From contig CAWFLD010000004.1 in NCBI GenBank assembly GCA_963816555.1, forward strand, positions 310,001 to 374,000: a stretch of DNA of 64,000 bases, written 5' to 3'. The notes beneath the pieces are model-generated. The model saw nothing but the letters and a program-made list of their open reading frames with translations. It did not search any database and was not told the DNA's origin. Origin of the DNA: Lutibaculum sp963816555 (GTDB lineage: Bacteria; Pseudomonadota; Alphaproteobacteria; Rhizobiales; Tepidamorphaceae). Made by a program: the position numbers and the translations under genes. The first letter of the stretch is position 1. The number at the start of each line of letters is the position of its first letter. Below are positions 48,695 to 63,829 of this stretch, piece after piece.

Positions 48695-49950
48695 GCGGCG
48701 CTCGCGCGCTCTGCCGCCGGCGGCACGCGGACGTGCTCCGGCCTGACGCCCATGCCGATCAGCCGCGCCGGGATGCGACGGGCCGGCGGGAATATCTTCA
48801 GGAGCTTCAGCGGCCACGGCAGCGGCAGCGGCCCCCTGCTGCCGAGCACGCTGGTGATGACGCGGTTCTGCAGGAACACCTGCAGGCCCTGCGTCGCCTT
48901 CGTCGGCGGCTCGCGCCGGCTCTGCACCGCCTCCAGGTCCTCCTCCGCCGGACGGCCCTCGAGGAAGCGCGGCACCAGGATGTTGGCGGCGGCCACCGCG
49001 TCCTGCACGGCGAGGTTCACGCCGACGCCGCCGAGCGGCGACATGGCGTGCGCGGCGTCGCCGATGCAGAGCAGACCCTCGCGGTGCCAGCGTTCCATGC
49101 GGTCGACGGACACGGTCAGCAGGCTCAGGTCCTCGAAGCTCTCGAGCGCGCCGACGCTGTCGGCGAGGAACGGCGCGAGATCGGCGATCTCCTCGCGGAT
49201 CGCCGCGATGCCGCGCTGGCGGTAGCGGTCGGCGGCGCCCTTCTCGATGACGAAGGCGACCTGCCAGTAGTCGCCGCGGTCGATGAGGACGAGGATGCGG
49301 CCGGCGTCGAAGCGGCCGATCGAGTTCTCCGGGTCGTCGCCGCGCCTCGGCATGCGCATCCAGAAGACGTCCATCGGCGCGCCGAGGTCGACGATCCGGG
49401 AGCCCACCGCCTTGCGGATGGTCGAGTGCCGGCCGTCGGCCGAGATCACGAGCTCGGCGCGGATCTCGAGGTCGCCCTCGCCGTCCCGCGCGCGCACGCC
49501 GGCGACGCGGCCGCCCTCCTCGATGACGTCGAGCCCCTCGCAGCTCATCCGCAGGTCGAACTCGGGGAAGCGGCCGCCCTTCTCGCTCAGGAAGTTCAGG
49601 AAATCCCACTGCGGCATGAAGGCGATGTACTTGCAGACCGTCGGCAGGTGCGAGAAGTCGGCGACCGTCAGGGTGGTCTCGCCGACCTGCCCCATGAGCT
49701 GCGGCGCCTTCTGGTGCGGCAGCTTCAGGAACTCGTCGAGCAGGCCGAGCTCGTGGATGACCTGCAGCGTCGAGGGATGGATCGTGTCGCCGCGGAAGTC
49801 GCGCAGGAAGTCCTTGTGCTTCTCCAGCACCGTCACGGGGATGCCGGAGCGCGCGAGCAGGAAGCCGGCCATGATGCCGGCCGGGCCGCCGCCGACGATG
49901 CAGCAGCGCGTCTCGACGCTCCGGCCGCCTGGCGACTGCTCGCTCATCAT
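48691..49950 (-). CDS. FAD-dependent monooxygenase (UbiH/aromatic hydroxylase-like)
   Basis: This 419-residue group A flavoprotein has the FAD loop CCIVGGGPAGIMAGFLLARS, the DG motif VISADGRHSTIRKAVG that binds FAD and NAD(P)H, and the GD motif LLCIGDAAHAMSPLGGVGVN. A C-terminal extension is hydrophobic and basic (LPLPWPLKLLKIF), which could touch the membrane. Members hydroxylate aromatic or quinone-type substrates; the substrate is unknown. ATG 49950 follows GGAGGAAGCG. It is translationally coupled to amiD and 55 bases from the eamA stop. Confidence 0.88.
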   Translation of the reverse strand: MMSEQSPGGRSVETRCCIVGGGPAGIMAGFLLARSGIPVTVLEKHKDFLRDFRGDTIHPSTLQVIHELGLLDEFLKLPHQKAPQLMGQVGETTLTVADFSHLPTVCKYIAFMPQWDFLNFLSEKGGRFPEFDLRMSCEGLDVIEEGGRVAGVRARDGEGDLEIRAELVISADGRHSTIRKAVGSRIVDLGAPMDVFWMRMPRRGDDPENSIGRFDAGRILVLIDRGDYWQVAFVIEKGAADRYRQRGIAAIREEIADLAPFLADSVGALESFEDLSLLTVSVDRMERWHREGLLCIGDAAHAMSPLGGVGVNLAVQDAVAAANILVPRFLEGRPAEEDLEAVQSRREPPTKATQGLQVFLQNRVITSVLGSRGPLPLPWPLKLLKIFPPARRIPARLIGMGVRPEHVRVPPAAERASAA

Positions 49951-50005
49951 CGCTTCCTCCCGTCGACGCGGCGGACGATAGCAGACCGGGGGCGCGCCCA
50001 CGAGG

Positions 50006-50926
50006 TCAGGTGCGCGTGGTCACCGGCGGCTCGTAGCGCTTCTTCATGCCCTCGCGGAACGTGATGATGAAGACGCCCGACAGCGTCAGGATGCCGCCGA
50101 GGATGATCCGCCAGGTGATCGTGTCGCCCAGCATCACGATGCCGAGCACGGCGCCGAAGACGGGCGCGAGCAGCATGAACGGCGCGACGAGCGTGATCTC
50201 GTGGCGCTGCAGGATCCAGTAGAGCCCGGCATGCCCGATCAGGCTGACGCCGAGCACGGTGTAGGCCACCGCGGCCCAGTCGTAGAGGTCGGCCGACAGG
50301 AGGCCGCCGACCGGATCCTGCTCGGTCAGGAGCGACAGCGCGAAGAGCACGGGCCACGCCGCGAGGCCGATCCAGCCCTGCATGTCGTAGACCGGCACGC
50401 CCTTCACCCGGCGCATGAAGATCTGCGCGATCGCCATCGAGAACGCCGCGGCTGCCGTCATCAGGAGGGCCGGCCAGTACTGGAAGACGACGGGATCGAA
50501 GCCCATCAGCGCGACGCCGCCGAAGGAGATGACGAGCGCCGACAGGCGCCACGGCCCGAGCCGCTCGCCGAGGAAGATCACCGACAGGATGGTCGAGAAG
50601 GGCGGCCCGAGCTGCAGCGCGATGGCGACGGGCCCGACATCCTGGGCCCCCGCCAGCGCCTGGATCATGAAGGCGAAGTGCCCGGCGCCCGCGAAGATCG
50701 CGATCGCCAGCACGTTCCACATCTGCCCGCGGTGCCAGCGCATGAAGGGCAGCATCAGCAGCATGATGAAGAAGAAGCGCGTCGCCACGAACATCAGCGG
50801 CGGCACGTCGGCGATCGCGAGCTTGGAGACGACGAAGTTCGCCCCCCAGACGAACTGCACCAGCAGCATCAGGGAGAGGTGGGAGAGCGGGAAGTTGGAC
50901 GTCTGCGGGGAGCTCTGCGCCGTCAA
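50006..50926 (-). CDS. EamA-type DMT family transporter
   Basis: This 306-residue membrane protein has ten predicted helices in two EamA repeats, for example LMLLVQFVWGANFVVSKLAI and FGAVLGIVMLGDTITWRIIL. The DMT superfamily exports amino acids, purines or other metabolites; the substrate here is not known. It starts with TTG 50926, which overlaps the djlA stop (TTGA), so its translation depends on the upstream gene. Confidence 0.88.
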   Translation of the reverse strand: MTAQSSPQTSNFPLSHLSLMLLVQFVWGANFVVSKLAIADVPPLMFVATRFFFIMLLMLPFMRWHRGQMWNVLAIAIFAGAGHFAFMIQALAGAQDVGPVAIALQLGPPFSTILSVIFLGERLGPWRLSALVISFGGVALMGFDPVVFQYWPALLMTAAAAFSMAIAQIFMRRVKGVPVYDMQGWIGLAAWPVLFALSLLTEQDPVGGLLSADLYDWAAVAYTVLGVSLIGHAGLYWILQRHEITLVAPFMLLAPVFGAVLGIVMLGDTITWRIILGGILTLSGVFIITFREGMKKRYEPPVTTRT

Positions 50927-51651
50927 AGGCCGCGCTCCCGCGCGATCCTCTCATAGGCGCCGTTGATCGCCGCGAGCTTCTCGGTCGCGACCTTCACGAA
51001 TTCCTCCGGCAGGCCGCGCGCCACCGCCCGGTCGGGGTGGTTCTCCGCGACGAGCTGCCGGTAGCGCTTCTTGATGGTCGCCGCGTCGTCGTCGCGGCTC
51101 ACGCCGAGCACGAGATAGGCGTCGCCCTCGCCGTCCAGGTCGGCGACGTGGCGCGCCCGGATGCGCTCGAAGGCCGCAGGCTCGAAGCCGAAGATCGCGG
51201 CGACGTCGGCGAGATAGGCGAGCTCGCGCTCGTGCACCGCGCCGTCCGCCTTGGCGATCTCGAAGAGCGCGTCGAGCACGTCCTCGAGGATCGCCGGATC
51301 GTCGCGGAACTGGTCGGCGAGCTGCCTGGCGTAGGCCTGGTAGCCCTCGACCGTCTGCTGCGCCAGCGCGAACAGCCGCTCGACGTTCTTCGCCTCGGCC
51401 TCGGAGACCTCGACCACCCGGCGGAACGCCAGCACCTCGTCGGCCGTGACGATGCCGTCGGCCTTGGCCATCTTCGCCGACAGCGCGATGACGCCCATCG
51501 TGAAGACGATCTGCCGCCGCGCCTGGGCGGCCTGCTGGTCGTCCTCGCGGTCGAACGCGAAGTGGCCCGCAACCGCGCCGAGAAGCGCGCCGATCGGCCC
51601 GCCGACGGCGAGCCCCGCGGCCGCGCCGCCTATCTTGCCCCAGAGACTCAT
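50923..51651 (-). CDS. djlA: DjlA-like co-chaperone (TerB plus DnaJ domain)
   Basis: The 242-residue product has a Gly/Ala-rich hydrophobic N-terminus (GGAAAGLAVGGPIGALLGAV) that could insert in the membrane, a TerB-like helical domain in the middle (VIALSAKMAKADGIVTADEV, AKADGAVHERELAYLADV) and a C-terminal J domain with the HPD motif in LVAENHPDRAVARGLPEEF that stimulates DnaK. In this order the gene commonly sits just before amiD; here eamA and the monooxygenase lie between. Start ATG 51651 fits the family. Confidence 0.9.
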   Translation of the reverse strand: MSLWGKIGGAAAGLAVGGPIGALLGAVAGHFAFDREDDQQAAQARRQIVFTMGVIALSAKMAKADGIVTADEVLAFRRVVEVSEAEAKNVERLFALAQQTVEGYQAYARQLADQFRDDPAILEDVLDALFEIAKADGAVHERELAYLADVAAIFGFEPAAFERIRARHVADLDGEGDAYLVLGVSRDDDAATIKKRYRQLVAENHPDRAVARGLPEEFVKVATEKLAAINGAYERIARERGL

Positions 51652-51805
51652 GCGCCCCGTTATAGGGTACAGGGACAGCGCCGGACAGGCCGCCGCCGCG
51701 ACGGTCGCCGAGGGAGCCATGCCTCCCGCGCATGCGCCGGCAGCGCTCGACGCGCCGAGCCCTAACCGTCTATGAGAGACGGGACGCAGAACAGGCGGGG
51801 CTGGA

Positions 51806-55445
<3,640 letters not shown>

Positions 55446-55578
55446 GTCGTCGCGGCATCTTCACTGGAAGACGGCGCGGCTGTATCGTGGAATTCTCTGC
55501 GCCGTCTCGATGTCGGCAACGCGAATACTTGCCCCCGACTGTCGCGGCGGCGCGCCCATCGGGTCGGGGAGATTCCTG

Positions 55579-56052
55579 ATGAAGAACATGGTGCGGGCTC
55601 AGGCCGTCGCAGCGCTCGTCTTCGCCGTCTCGGCGACGGGGCTCCACGCGAAGGAGATGAAGATCTCCGGCACGGTGGAGTACGAGGCGCCGAAGACCGA
55701 AACGATGTCGTTCGGCGGCGAGACGCTGTTCAACCTGCGGATGCCCGGCATCGTCCGGGACGACGGCATGACCGCGGCGATCGACGGCAACGACCAGATC
55801 TGCTTCGGCACGATGACCGGCACGGAGGACGGCAAGCTTTCCTACGGCACGGGGTACTGCGTCCAGACGGATGCCGACGGCGACGTCTGGTGGCTCACCT
55901 GGACCGGCGAGCCGGGGGCCACCGAGTGGACGCTCGCCGGCGGCACCGGCAAGTTCGCCGGCGCGCAGGGACACGGGACGACGAAACTCGTCTCACAGGC
56001 GGACGATGGCGCGATGACCGTCCGCTATGACGGCACGATGGCGTTCAAGTAA
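55579..56052 (+). CDS. Exported protein of unknown function (beta-barrel-like)
   Basis: The 157-residue product has a signal peptide (MVRAQAVAALVFAVSATGLHA) followed by a small beta-rich domain with even spacing of Gly and Thr, ending WTLAGGTGKFAGAQGHG and MTVRYDGTMAFK. The last part resembles the repeated GGTGKFAGxxG stretch of allene-oxide-cyclase-like and dirigent-like barrels. No specific family was recognised with confidence. ATG 55579 was chosen because GGGGAG lies upstream and the signal peptide starts there. It is 133 bases after the hydantoinase gene, probably independent. Confidence 0.7.
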   Translation: MKNMVRAQAVAALVFAVSATGLHAKEMKISGTVEYEAPKTETMSFGGETLFNLRMPGIVRDDGMTAAIDGNDQICFGTMTGTEDGKLSYGTGYCVQTDADGDVWWLTWTGEPGATEWTLAGGTGKFAGAQGHGTTKLVSQADDGAMTVRYDGTMAFK

Positions 56053-56095
56053 GCCTGAAGGCCACGGGAACGACGCCGCTGCCCGCGCTCCGCGC

Positions 56096-56509
56096 TCACC
56101 GCCGCGCCACGTGAGATGCCGCGAGGCGCCACTGCCACAGCCCGACCAGCGGCGTGACGCCGAGCTCCATGGCGAGCGCTCCCGCCGTGGCGAGGTCGGG
56201 GACCCCGTGCGCCACGGCCGACACGCCCCGCGCGAGGCCGCCGACCACGACGAGGAAGACGAGGAGCCGGATCCTGGCGGTCTGCCGTTCGATGCCCGGC
56301 ACGGCGCTCCAGAACAGGAGGCCGATCCCGCACAGGAGGCCGGAGAGATAGCGAACGTGGCTGTCGAGCGCCGGCCCCGCCGCACCGCCGAACATCGCGC
56401 CGCCCTGCACCATGCCGAGAAGGCCGCCGCCGACCGGCACGATGCCGCCGAGGACGACGACGAGCTGCAGAAGGCGGCGCTGCACGGCCGGAGGGATGGA
56501 TGGAAGCAT
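56096..56509 (-). CDS. Small membrane protein, DUF4345-like
   Basis: The 137-residue product has four hydrophobic segments: LLQLVVVLGGIVPVGGGLLG, YLSGLLCGIGLLFWSAVP, IRLLVFLVVVGGLARGVSAV and ALAMELGVTPLVGLWQW. The pattern with DSHVRYLSGLLCGIGLLFW is typical of DUF4345 proteins. The function is unknown. It converges on the exported protein at 55579 and lies 111 bases downstream of the extensin-like gene. Confidence 0.75.
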   Translation of the reverse strand: MLPSIPPAVQRRLLQLVVVLGGIVPVGGGLLGMVQGGAMFGGAAGPALDSHVRYLSGLLCGIGLLFWSAVPGIERQTARIRLLVFLVVVGGLARGVSAVAHGVPDLATAGALAMELGVTPLVGLWQWRLAASHVARR

Positions 56510-56620
56510 GAGGCGCCTACGACGGCCGGCCGCGGCGGGATCACCGGCGCCTCGCCGTCGCCGTCGCCGCCCGGGCCGGGCAGCGCGACCGCCGACTGTC
56601 CGTAGCCCGCTTCCGATCGC

Positions 56621-57283
56621 CTACTTGCAGTAGTGGTAGGTGTTGTCCGCGTTGTGGCGGGCGAGGTCGAGGTGGAAGTGGTTGTAGTGCTGGCGGTCGC
56701 CGTCGGGGCCGATCACCGTGGAGAAGATCTGGCAGGCGCCGCGATGGGCGACGCGCAGGAAGGCCTGCGCCCACGGATCGCCGCGCCAGTCTTGCTCGAC
56801 CGAGATCTGCCGGCCGTCCGAGAGCTGGAAGGCGGCGATGTCGATGGCGTTGCCGAAGGCGTGCTCCGAGATCTTCGCGCCGCGCTGGTTGTTGCGCGTG
56901 CGGCAGGAATAGGAGCCGAAGAGCTTGAGCCCGACGACGCGCGAGCCGTAGAGGTCGCGCGCGGCGGGCTGCACGACGTGGTCGAGCCAGCCGTCGAAGG
57001 CCGAGAGCACGTTGCAGTTCGAGGTGATCGGCTGGTCGAACGGCACCCCGCCATCCTCGGCGGCATAGGCCTTGAGCGGGTAGTAGATGCCGCAGGCCCC
57101 CTTGCCGTCGACCCGGCTGATGCGCTCCACGTAGCGCGACTCCGCGATGCCGTCCTTGGCGATGCAGATCGCCTCGGCCTGACGGCGCCAGGCGTTGTCC
57201 TTGGAGCCGAAGATCGACGTGCTGCAGCCGGCCAGCGCCAGCGCGAGGCCGAGAAGTCCTGCGATGGGGGCACGTCCTCTCAT
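56621..57283 (-). CDS. Extensin-like C-terminal domain lipoprotein
   Basis: The 220-residue product has a signal peptide with lipobox LALAGC. The main domain contains CGIYYPLKAYAAEDGGVPF, ITSNCNVLSAFDGWL, ISEHAFGNAIDIAAFQLSDG and the C-terminal HYNHFHLDLARHNAD. The His and Asp pattern (SEHxxGxAxD, then HxNHFH) is that of LAS/M15-type zinc peptidases, so it may trim peptidoglycan peptides or be an inactive binder. The DUF is common in Hyphomicrobiales. Enzyme activity is inferred only from the metal motif. Confidence 0.85.
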   Translation of the reverse strand: MRGRAPIAGLLGLALALAGCSTSIFGSKDNAWRRQAEAICIAKDGIAESRYVERISRVDGKGACGIYYPLKAYAAEDGGVPFDQPITSNCNVLSAFDGWLDHVVQPAARDLYGSRVVGLKLFGSYSCRTRNNQRGAKISEHAFGNAIDIAAFQLSDGRQISVEQDWRGDPWAQAFLRVAHRGACQIFSTVIGPDGDRQHYNHFHLDLARHNADNTYHYCK

Positions 57284-57342
57284 GCCCGCGATGCTCGCAA
57301 GTTTAGGAAAATGCCGTCGTTAATCCAGATGGTTAACGGCAG

Positions 57343-58269
57343 CTAAACGCGCGGGTCGCGGAGGTTGCCGACGCCGCCCGTCCCGGCCGGCCGCGCCACA
57401 ACCAGCGCCGTCAGGGCCACGAAGACGACGACGTCGCGGTAGTCGCCGGGGAAATAGGCCGACCACAGCGATTCCATCAGCGCCAGGCCGGCCGCGCCGG
57501 CGACCGCGCCGGCGGGCGACGACAGGCCGCCGAGGATCGCGACGAACAGCGCCTTCATCGCGACGAGGAAGCCGCCATGGAAGGTGGCGTTGCCGTAGGC
57601 GAGCGCCGCGAGCGCCCCCGACAGCCCCGCCAGCGCCGCCGCGAGCCCGGCGGTGATCCGGTAGACCCTCGCGACGTCGATCCCGACCAGCGCCGCCATG
57701 CCGGGATCCTGCGAGACGGCGCGCCACATGCGCCCGAAGGGCGAGCGCCGCATCGCCAGCAGCACGAGGGCGAGCGCCAGCGCCGACGCGCTCCAGACGA
57801 ACGCCTGCATGCCGGTGACCTGCAGGACGTCCGCGCCGGCGGTAACCGACAGGAGCGGCGCGTCGAAGAGCGGGGAGATCCACAGGTCGCGGCTGCCGGC
57901 CGACAGGCGCATGGCCTCCTCGAGCGCGATCCCCCAGCCGAGCGTGGCGACGAGGATCGCCAGCGGCGGCATCGCGAGGAGCGGCCTGACGCTCCATGCC
58001 ACGAGCCGGCCGAAGACGGCCGCGCCCGCCATGCCGGCGGCCACGCCGAGCGCGGCGAGGAGCGCCGGCGGCACGCCGCGCCGGGCGAGGCTCGAGGCGA
58101 AGACGGCCGCGGTCAGGTAGCTCGCCCAGCCGGCCAGGGCACCGAAGGCGAGGTTGAAGCGGCGCGTCACGCCGTGGAAGAGCACGTAGGCGACGGCGAT
58201 CAGCGCATAGAGCAGCGCCACCTGGAAGGCGTTCAGAAGCTGCTGAAGAAGGTAGGACCCGTGCGCCAT
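57343..58269 (-). CDS. Branched-chain amino acid-type ABC permease (LivH-like), orphan
   Basis: This 308-residue inner-membrane permease has about eight helices, the LivH-type start (LLNAFQVALLYALIAVAYVL), and the coupling segment MWRAVSQDPGMAALVGIDVARVY that contacts the ATPase. LivH pairs with LivM and two ATPases, but none of them, nor a binding protein, is next to this gene. It may supply a system encoded elsewhere. Frames are intact. The gene is divergent from the lipoprotein gene at 58312. Confidence 0.87.
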   Translation of the reverse strand: MAHGSYLLQQLLNAFQVALLYALIAVAYVLFHGVTRRFNLAFGALAGWASYLTAAVFASSLARRGVPPALLAALGVAAGMAGAAVFGRLVAWSVRPLLAMPPLAILVATLGWGIALEEAMRLSAGSRDLWISPLFDAPLLSVTAGADVLQVTGMQAFVWSASALALALVLLAMRRSPFGRMWRAVSQDPGMAALVGIDVARVYRITAGLAAALAGLSGALAALAYGNATFHGGFLVAMKALFVAILGGLSSPAGAVAGAAGLALMESLWSAYFPGDYRDVVVFVALTALVVARPAGTGGVGNLRDPRV

Positions 58270-58311
58270 GATGCGCTATGATAGCCCGGTTCGCATTGCC
58301 GGACCCGGCCC

Positions 58312-58791
58312 ATGAAACGACCAACCGCCCTCGCCCGCTCCCTGCCCTTCGCCCTCGTCGCGTGCCTGCCCCTGGCCGCCTGCGACGAGCCGCAGGACGA
58401 GTATCTCGAGATCAAGGGGGGCGGCTTCGTCTTCAACTACCGGATCGCCGAGGCGCGCTACGGCTTCGTCGCGGAGGCGCTGCGCGACCTGCCGGACGGC
58501 AGCCTCGTCGTCGCGTCGTTCGAGGATCCGGGCGGCGGCGAGCCGATCCGGATCGAGCAGCGGCCCTATCCCGGCCAGCACCGCTTCGTGTTCGACACCC
58601 CTCCCCTCTACGGCGTCGAGGCGAAGCGCCCCTACAGGGCATCGCTGGAGGTGGTGCGGGAGGCCGACCGCCACGTCGTCGAGACTCACGAGCGCACCTA
58701 CGCATCGAGCGTGTCGCAGGAGGTGCTGCCGAAGGCTCCGCTCACCATCGGGCCCGGCTATGCGAGGAACCCGGACCTGCACGGGGAGTGA
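58312..58791 (+). CDS. Putative lipoprotein of unknown function
   Basis: The 159-residue product has a signal peptide with lipobox PLAAC, so the mature form begins at Cys 24. The rest (about 135 residues) is a mixed charged domain with a central beta-sheet-like stretch (GGGFVFNYRIAEARYGFVAE) and no motif that could be matched. It is divergent from livH by 42 bases and followed by 160 bases without a gene before the small membrane peptide gene. Confidence 0.75.
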   Translation: MKRPTALARSLPFALVACLPLAACDEPQDEYLEIKGGGFVFNYRIAEARYGFVAEALRDLPDGSLVVASFEDPGGGEPIRIEQRPYPGQHRFVFDTPPLYGVEAKRPYRASLEVVREADRHVVETHERTYASSVSQEVLPKAPLTIGPGYARNPDLHGE

Positions 58792-58954
58792 TTGCGCGGC
58801 GGGAAATCGAGACCGCCTCGGGACTTACCGCGAGCGCCCCCGGCCAGCGTGCGGCGCAGCGACGAAATCGCTTGCGTCCTCGTTAACACAGGTTACGATT
58901 CCGTGACATGGGCCCCTGCGGGCTCGTGAAGAGGCCAGAGAAGGAACGACCGCG

Positions 58955-59038
58955 ATGACCTACGTCCGGCGGTATAACCTCCTCGCAGCAGGTGCGGCGT
59001 TCGTCTTCATCGCTGCGATCGTGTTCGGCGCCCTCTAG
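58955..59038 (+). CDS. 27-residue membrane peptide
   Basis: This tiny gene encodes MTYVRRYNLLAAGAAFVFIA plus AIVFGAL: a short basic N-terminus (Arg-Arg) and one membrane helix. The ATG follows AAGGA with ideal spacing, and a perfect 12-base hairpin lies 51 bases beyond the stop. Positive-inside charge and the regulatory sequence around it support translation. No known family was recognised. Confidence 0.6.
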   Translation: MTYVRRYNLLAAGAAFVFIAAIVFGAL

Positions 59039-59089
59039 ACCGCCGCGGGGAGCGTAAATTCCCCCCACCTTTCACAATCGAGCGTGCGA

Positions 59090-59119
59090 CAGGAGGGCCG
59101 GCCTCGACCGGCCCTCCTG
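59090..59119. terminator. Strong hairpin between the small peptide gene and metH
   Basis: CAGGAGGGCCGG (59090-59101) and CCGGCCCTCCTG (59108-59119) form a perfect 12-base stem with a six-base loop. On the plus strand it is followed by CATTCTTGT, a weak T-rich tail; on the minus strand it starts 15 bases after the metH stop. It probably works for both convergent transcripts. Confidence 0.7.
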
Positions 59120-59133
59120 CATTCTTGTGCCGC

Positions 59134-62869
<3,736 letters not shown>

Positions 62870-62926
62870 TGGTCACAATCCCTTTTGGGGTCAGTCTGAA
62901 TGGCTGGGCGAAGACGGTGCCGCCGG

Positions 62927-63829
62927 TCAGGCGGCGGCACCGGTCACGACCTGCGGCCGCAGGCCCAGCATGTGGCAGGCGGCGTAGGACAGCTCGGCCT
63001 TGTTCAGCGTGTAGAAGTGGAACTCCTTCACGCCGTTCGCCGCCAGATCGAAGATCTGCTCGGCCACGACGCCGGCCGCCACGAGCTGGCGCGTCTCCGG
63101 ATCGTCGTCGAGGCCGTGGAAGCGCTCGGCCAGCCAGTCCGGCACCGAGGCGCCGCACATGCCGGCGAACTTCGCGACCTGGCCGAAATTGGCGATCGGC
63201 AGGATGCCGGGCACGATCTCGACGTCGAGGCCGCGCGCCGCCATGCGGTCGCGGTAGCGGTAGAAGTGCTCGTTCTCGAAGAAGAACTGCGTGATCGCCC
63301 GGTTCGCGCCGGCGTCCACCTTGGCGGCCAGAACGTCGAGGTCCTTGTCCCAGTCCGGCAACTCCGGGTGCTTCTCGGGATAGGCCGAGACGGAGACCTC
63401 GAAGTCGGCGATGCGCTTGATGCCCGCGACCAGGTCGGCCGTCGTCTGGTAGCCGCCGGGATGGGGCGTGTAGCACGAGCCGACGCCGTCGGCCGGGTCG
63501 CCGCGCAGCGCCACGATGTGGCGGATGCCGGCCTCGTGGTACTGGCGCACCACCTCGTCGACCTCGCCGCACTCGGCGCCGACGCAGGTCAGGTGCGCGG
63601 CCGGCCGGAGCGGCGTCTCGCGGGCGATCTTCGCCACGACGTTGTGGGTCCGCTCGCGGGTCGAGCCGCCGGCGCCGTAGGTGACCGAGACGAACTCGGG
63701 CTGCAGAGGGGCGAGGCGATCGATCGACTGCCAGAGCACCTCCTCCATCTTCTCGGTCTTGGGCGGGAAGAACTCGAACGAAACGGAGATGTCAGGCGTC
63801 GTCGGCCGCTGCAGATTCTGTTGGGTCAT
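62927..63829 (-). CDS. metF: Methylenetetrahydrofolate reductase MetF
   Basis: MetF makes 5-methyltetrahydrofolate, the methyl donor used by the MetH gene next to it. The 300-residue TIM-barrel flavoprotein has VSFEFFPPKTEKMEEVLW at the start, SVTYGAGGSTRERTHNVVAK, HIVALRGDPADG (NADH/FAD binding), and ANRAITQFFFENEHFYRY. ATG 63829 shares one base with the stop of the upstream regulator gene (TGATG), which implies coupled translation. Confidence 0.95.
   Translation of the reverse strand: MTQQNLQRPTTPDISVSFEFFPPKTEKMEEVLWQSIDRLAPLQPEFVSVTYGAGGSTRERTHNVVAKIARETPLRPAAHLTCVGAECGEVDEVVRQYHEAGIRHIVALRGDPADGVGSCYTPHPGGYQTTADLVAGIKRIADFEVSVSAYPEKHPELPDWDKDLDVLAAKVDAGANRAITQFFFENEHFYRYRDRMAARGLDVEIVPGILPIANFGQVAKFAGMCGASVPDWLAERFHGLDDDPETRQLVAAGVVAEQIFDLAANGVKEFHFYTLNKAELSYAACHMLGLRPQVVTGAAA

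Noticed and set aside
62870..62926. Possible SAM or SAH riboswitch between metF and metH
   Set aside because: The gap is only 57 bases and shows no recognisable conserved core or stem pattern. If a riboswitch exists it should be upstream of the operon, outside the window.
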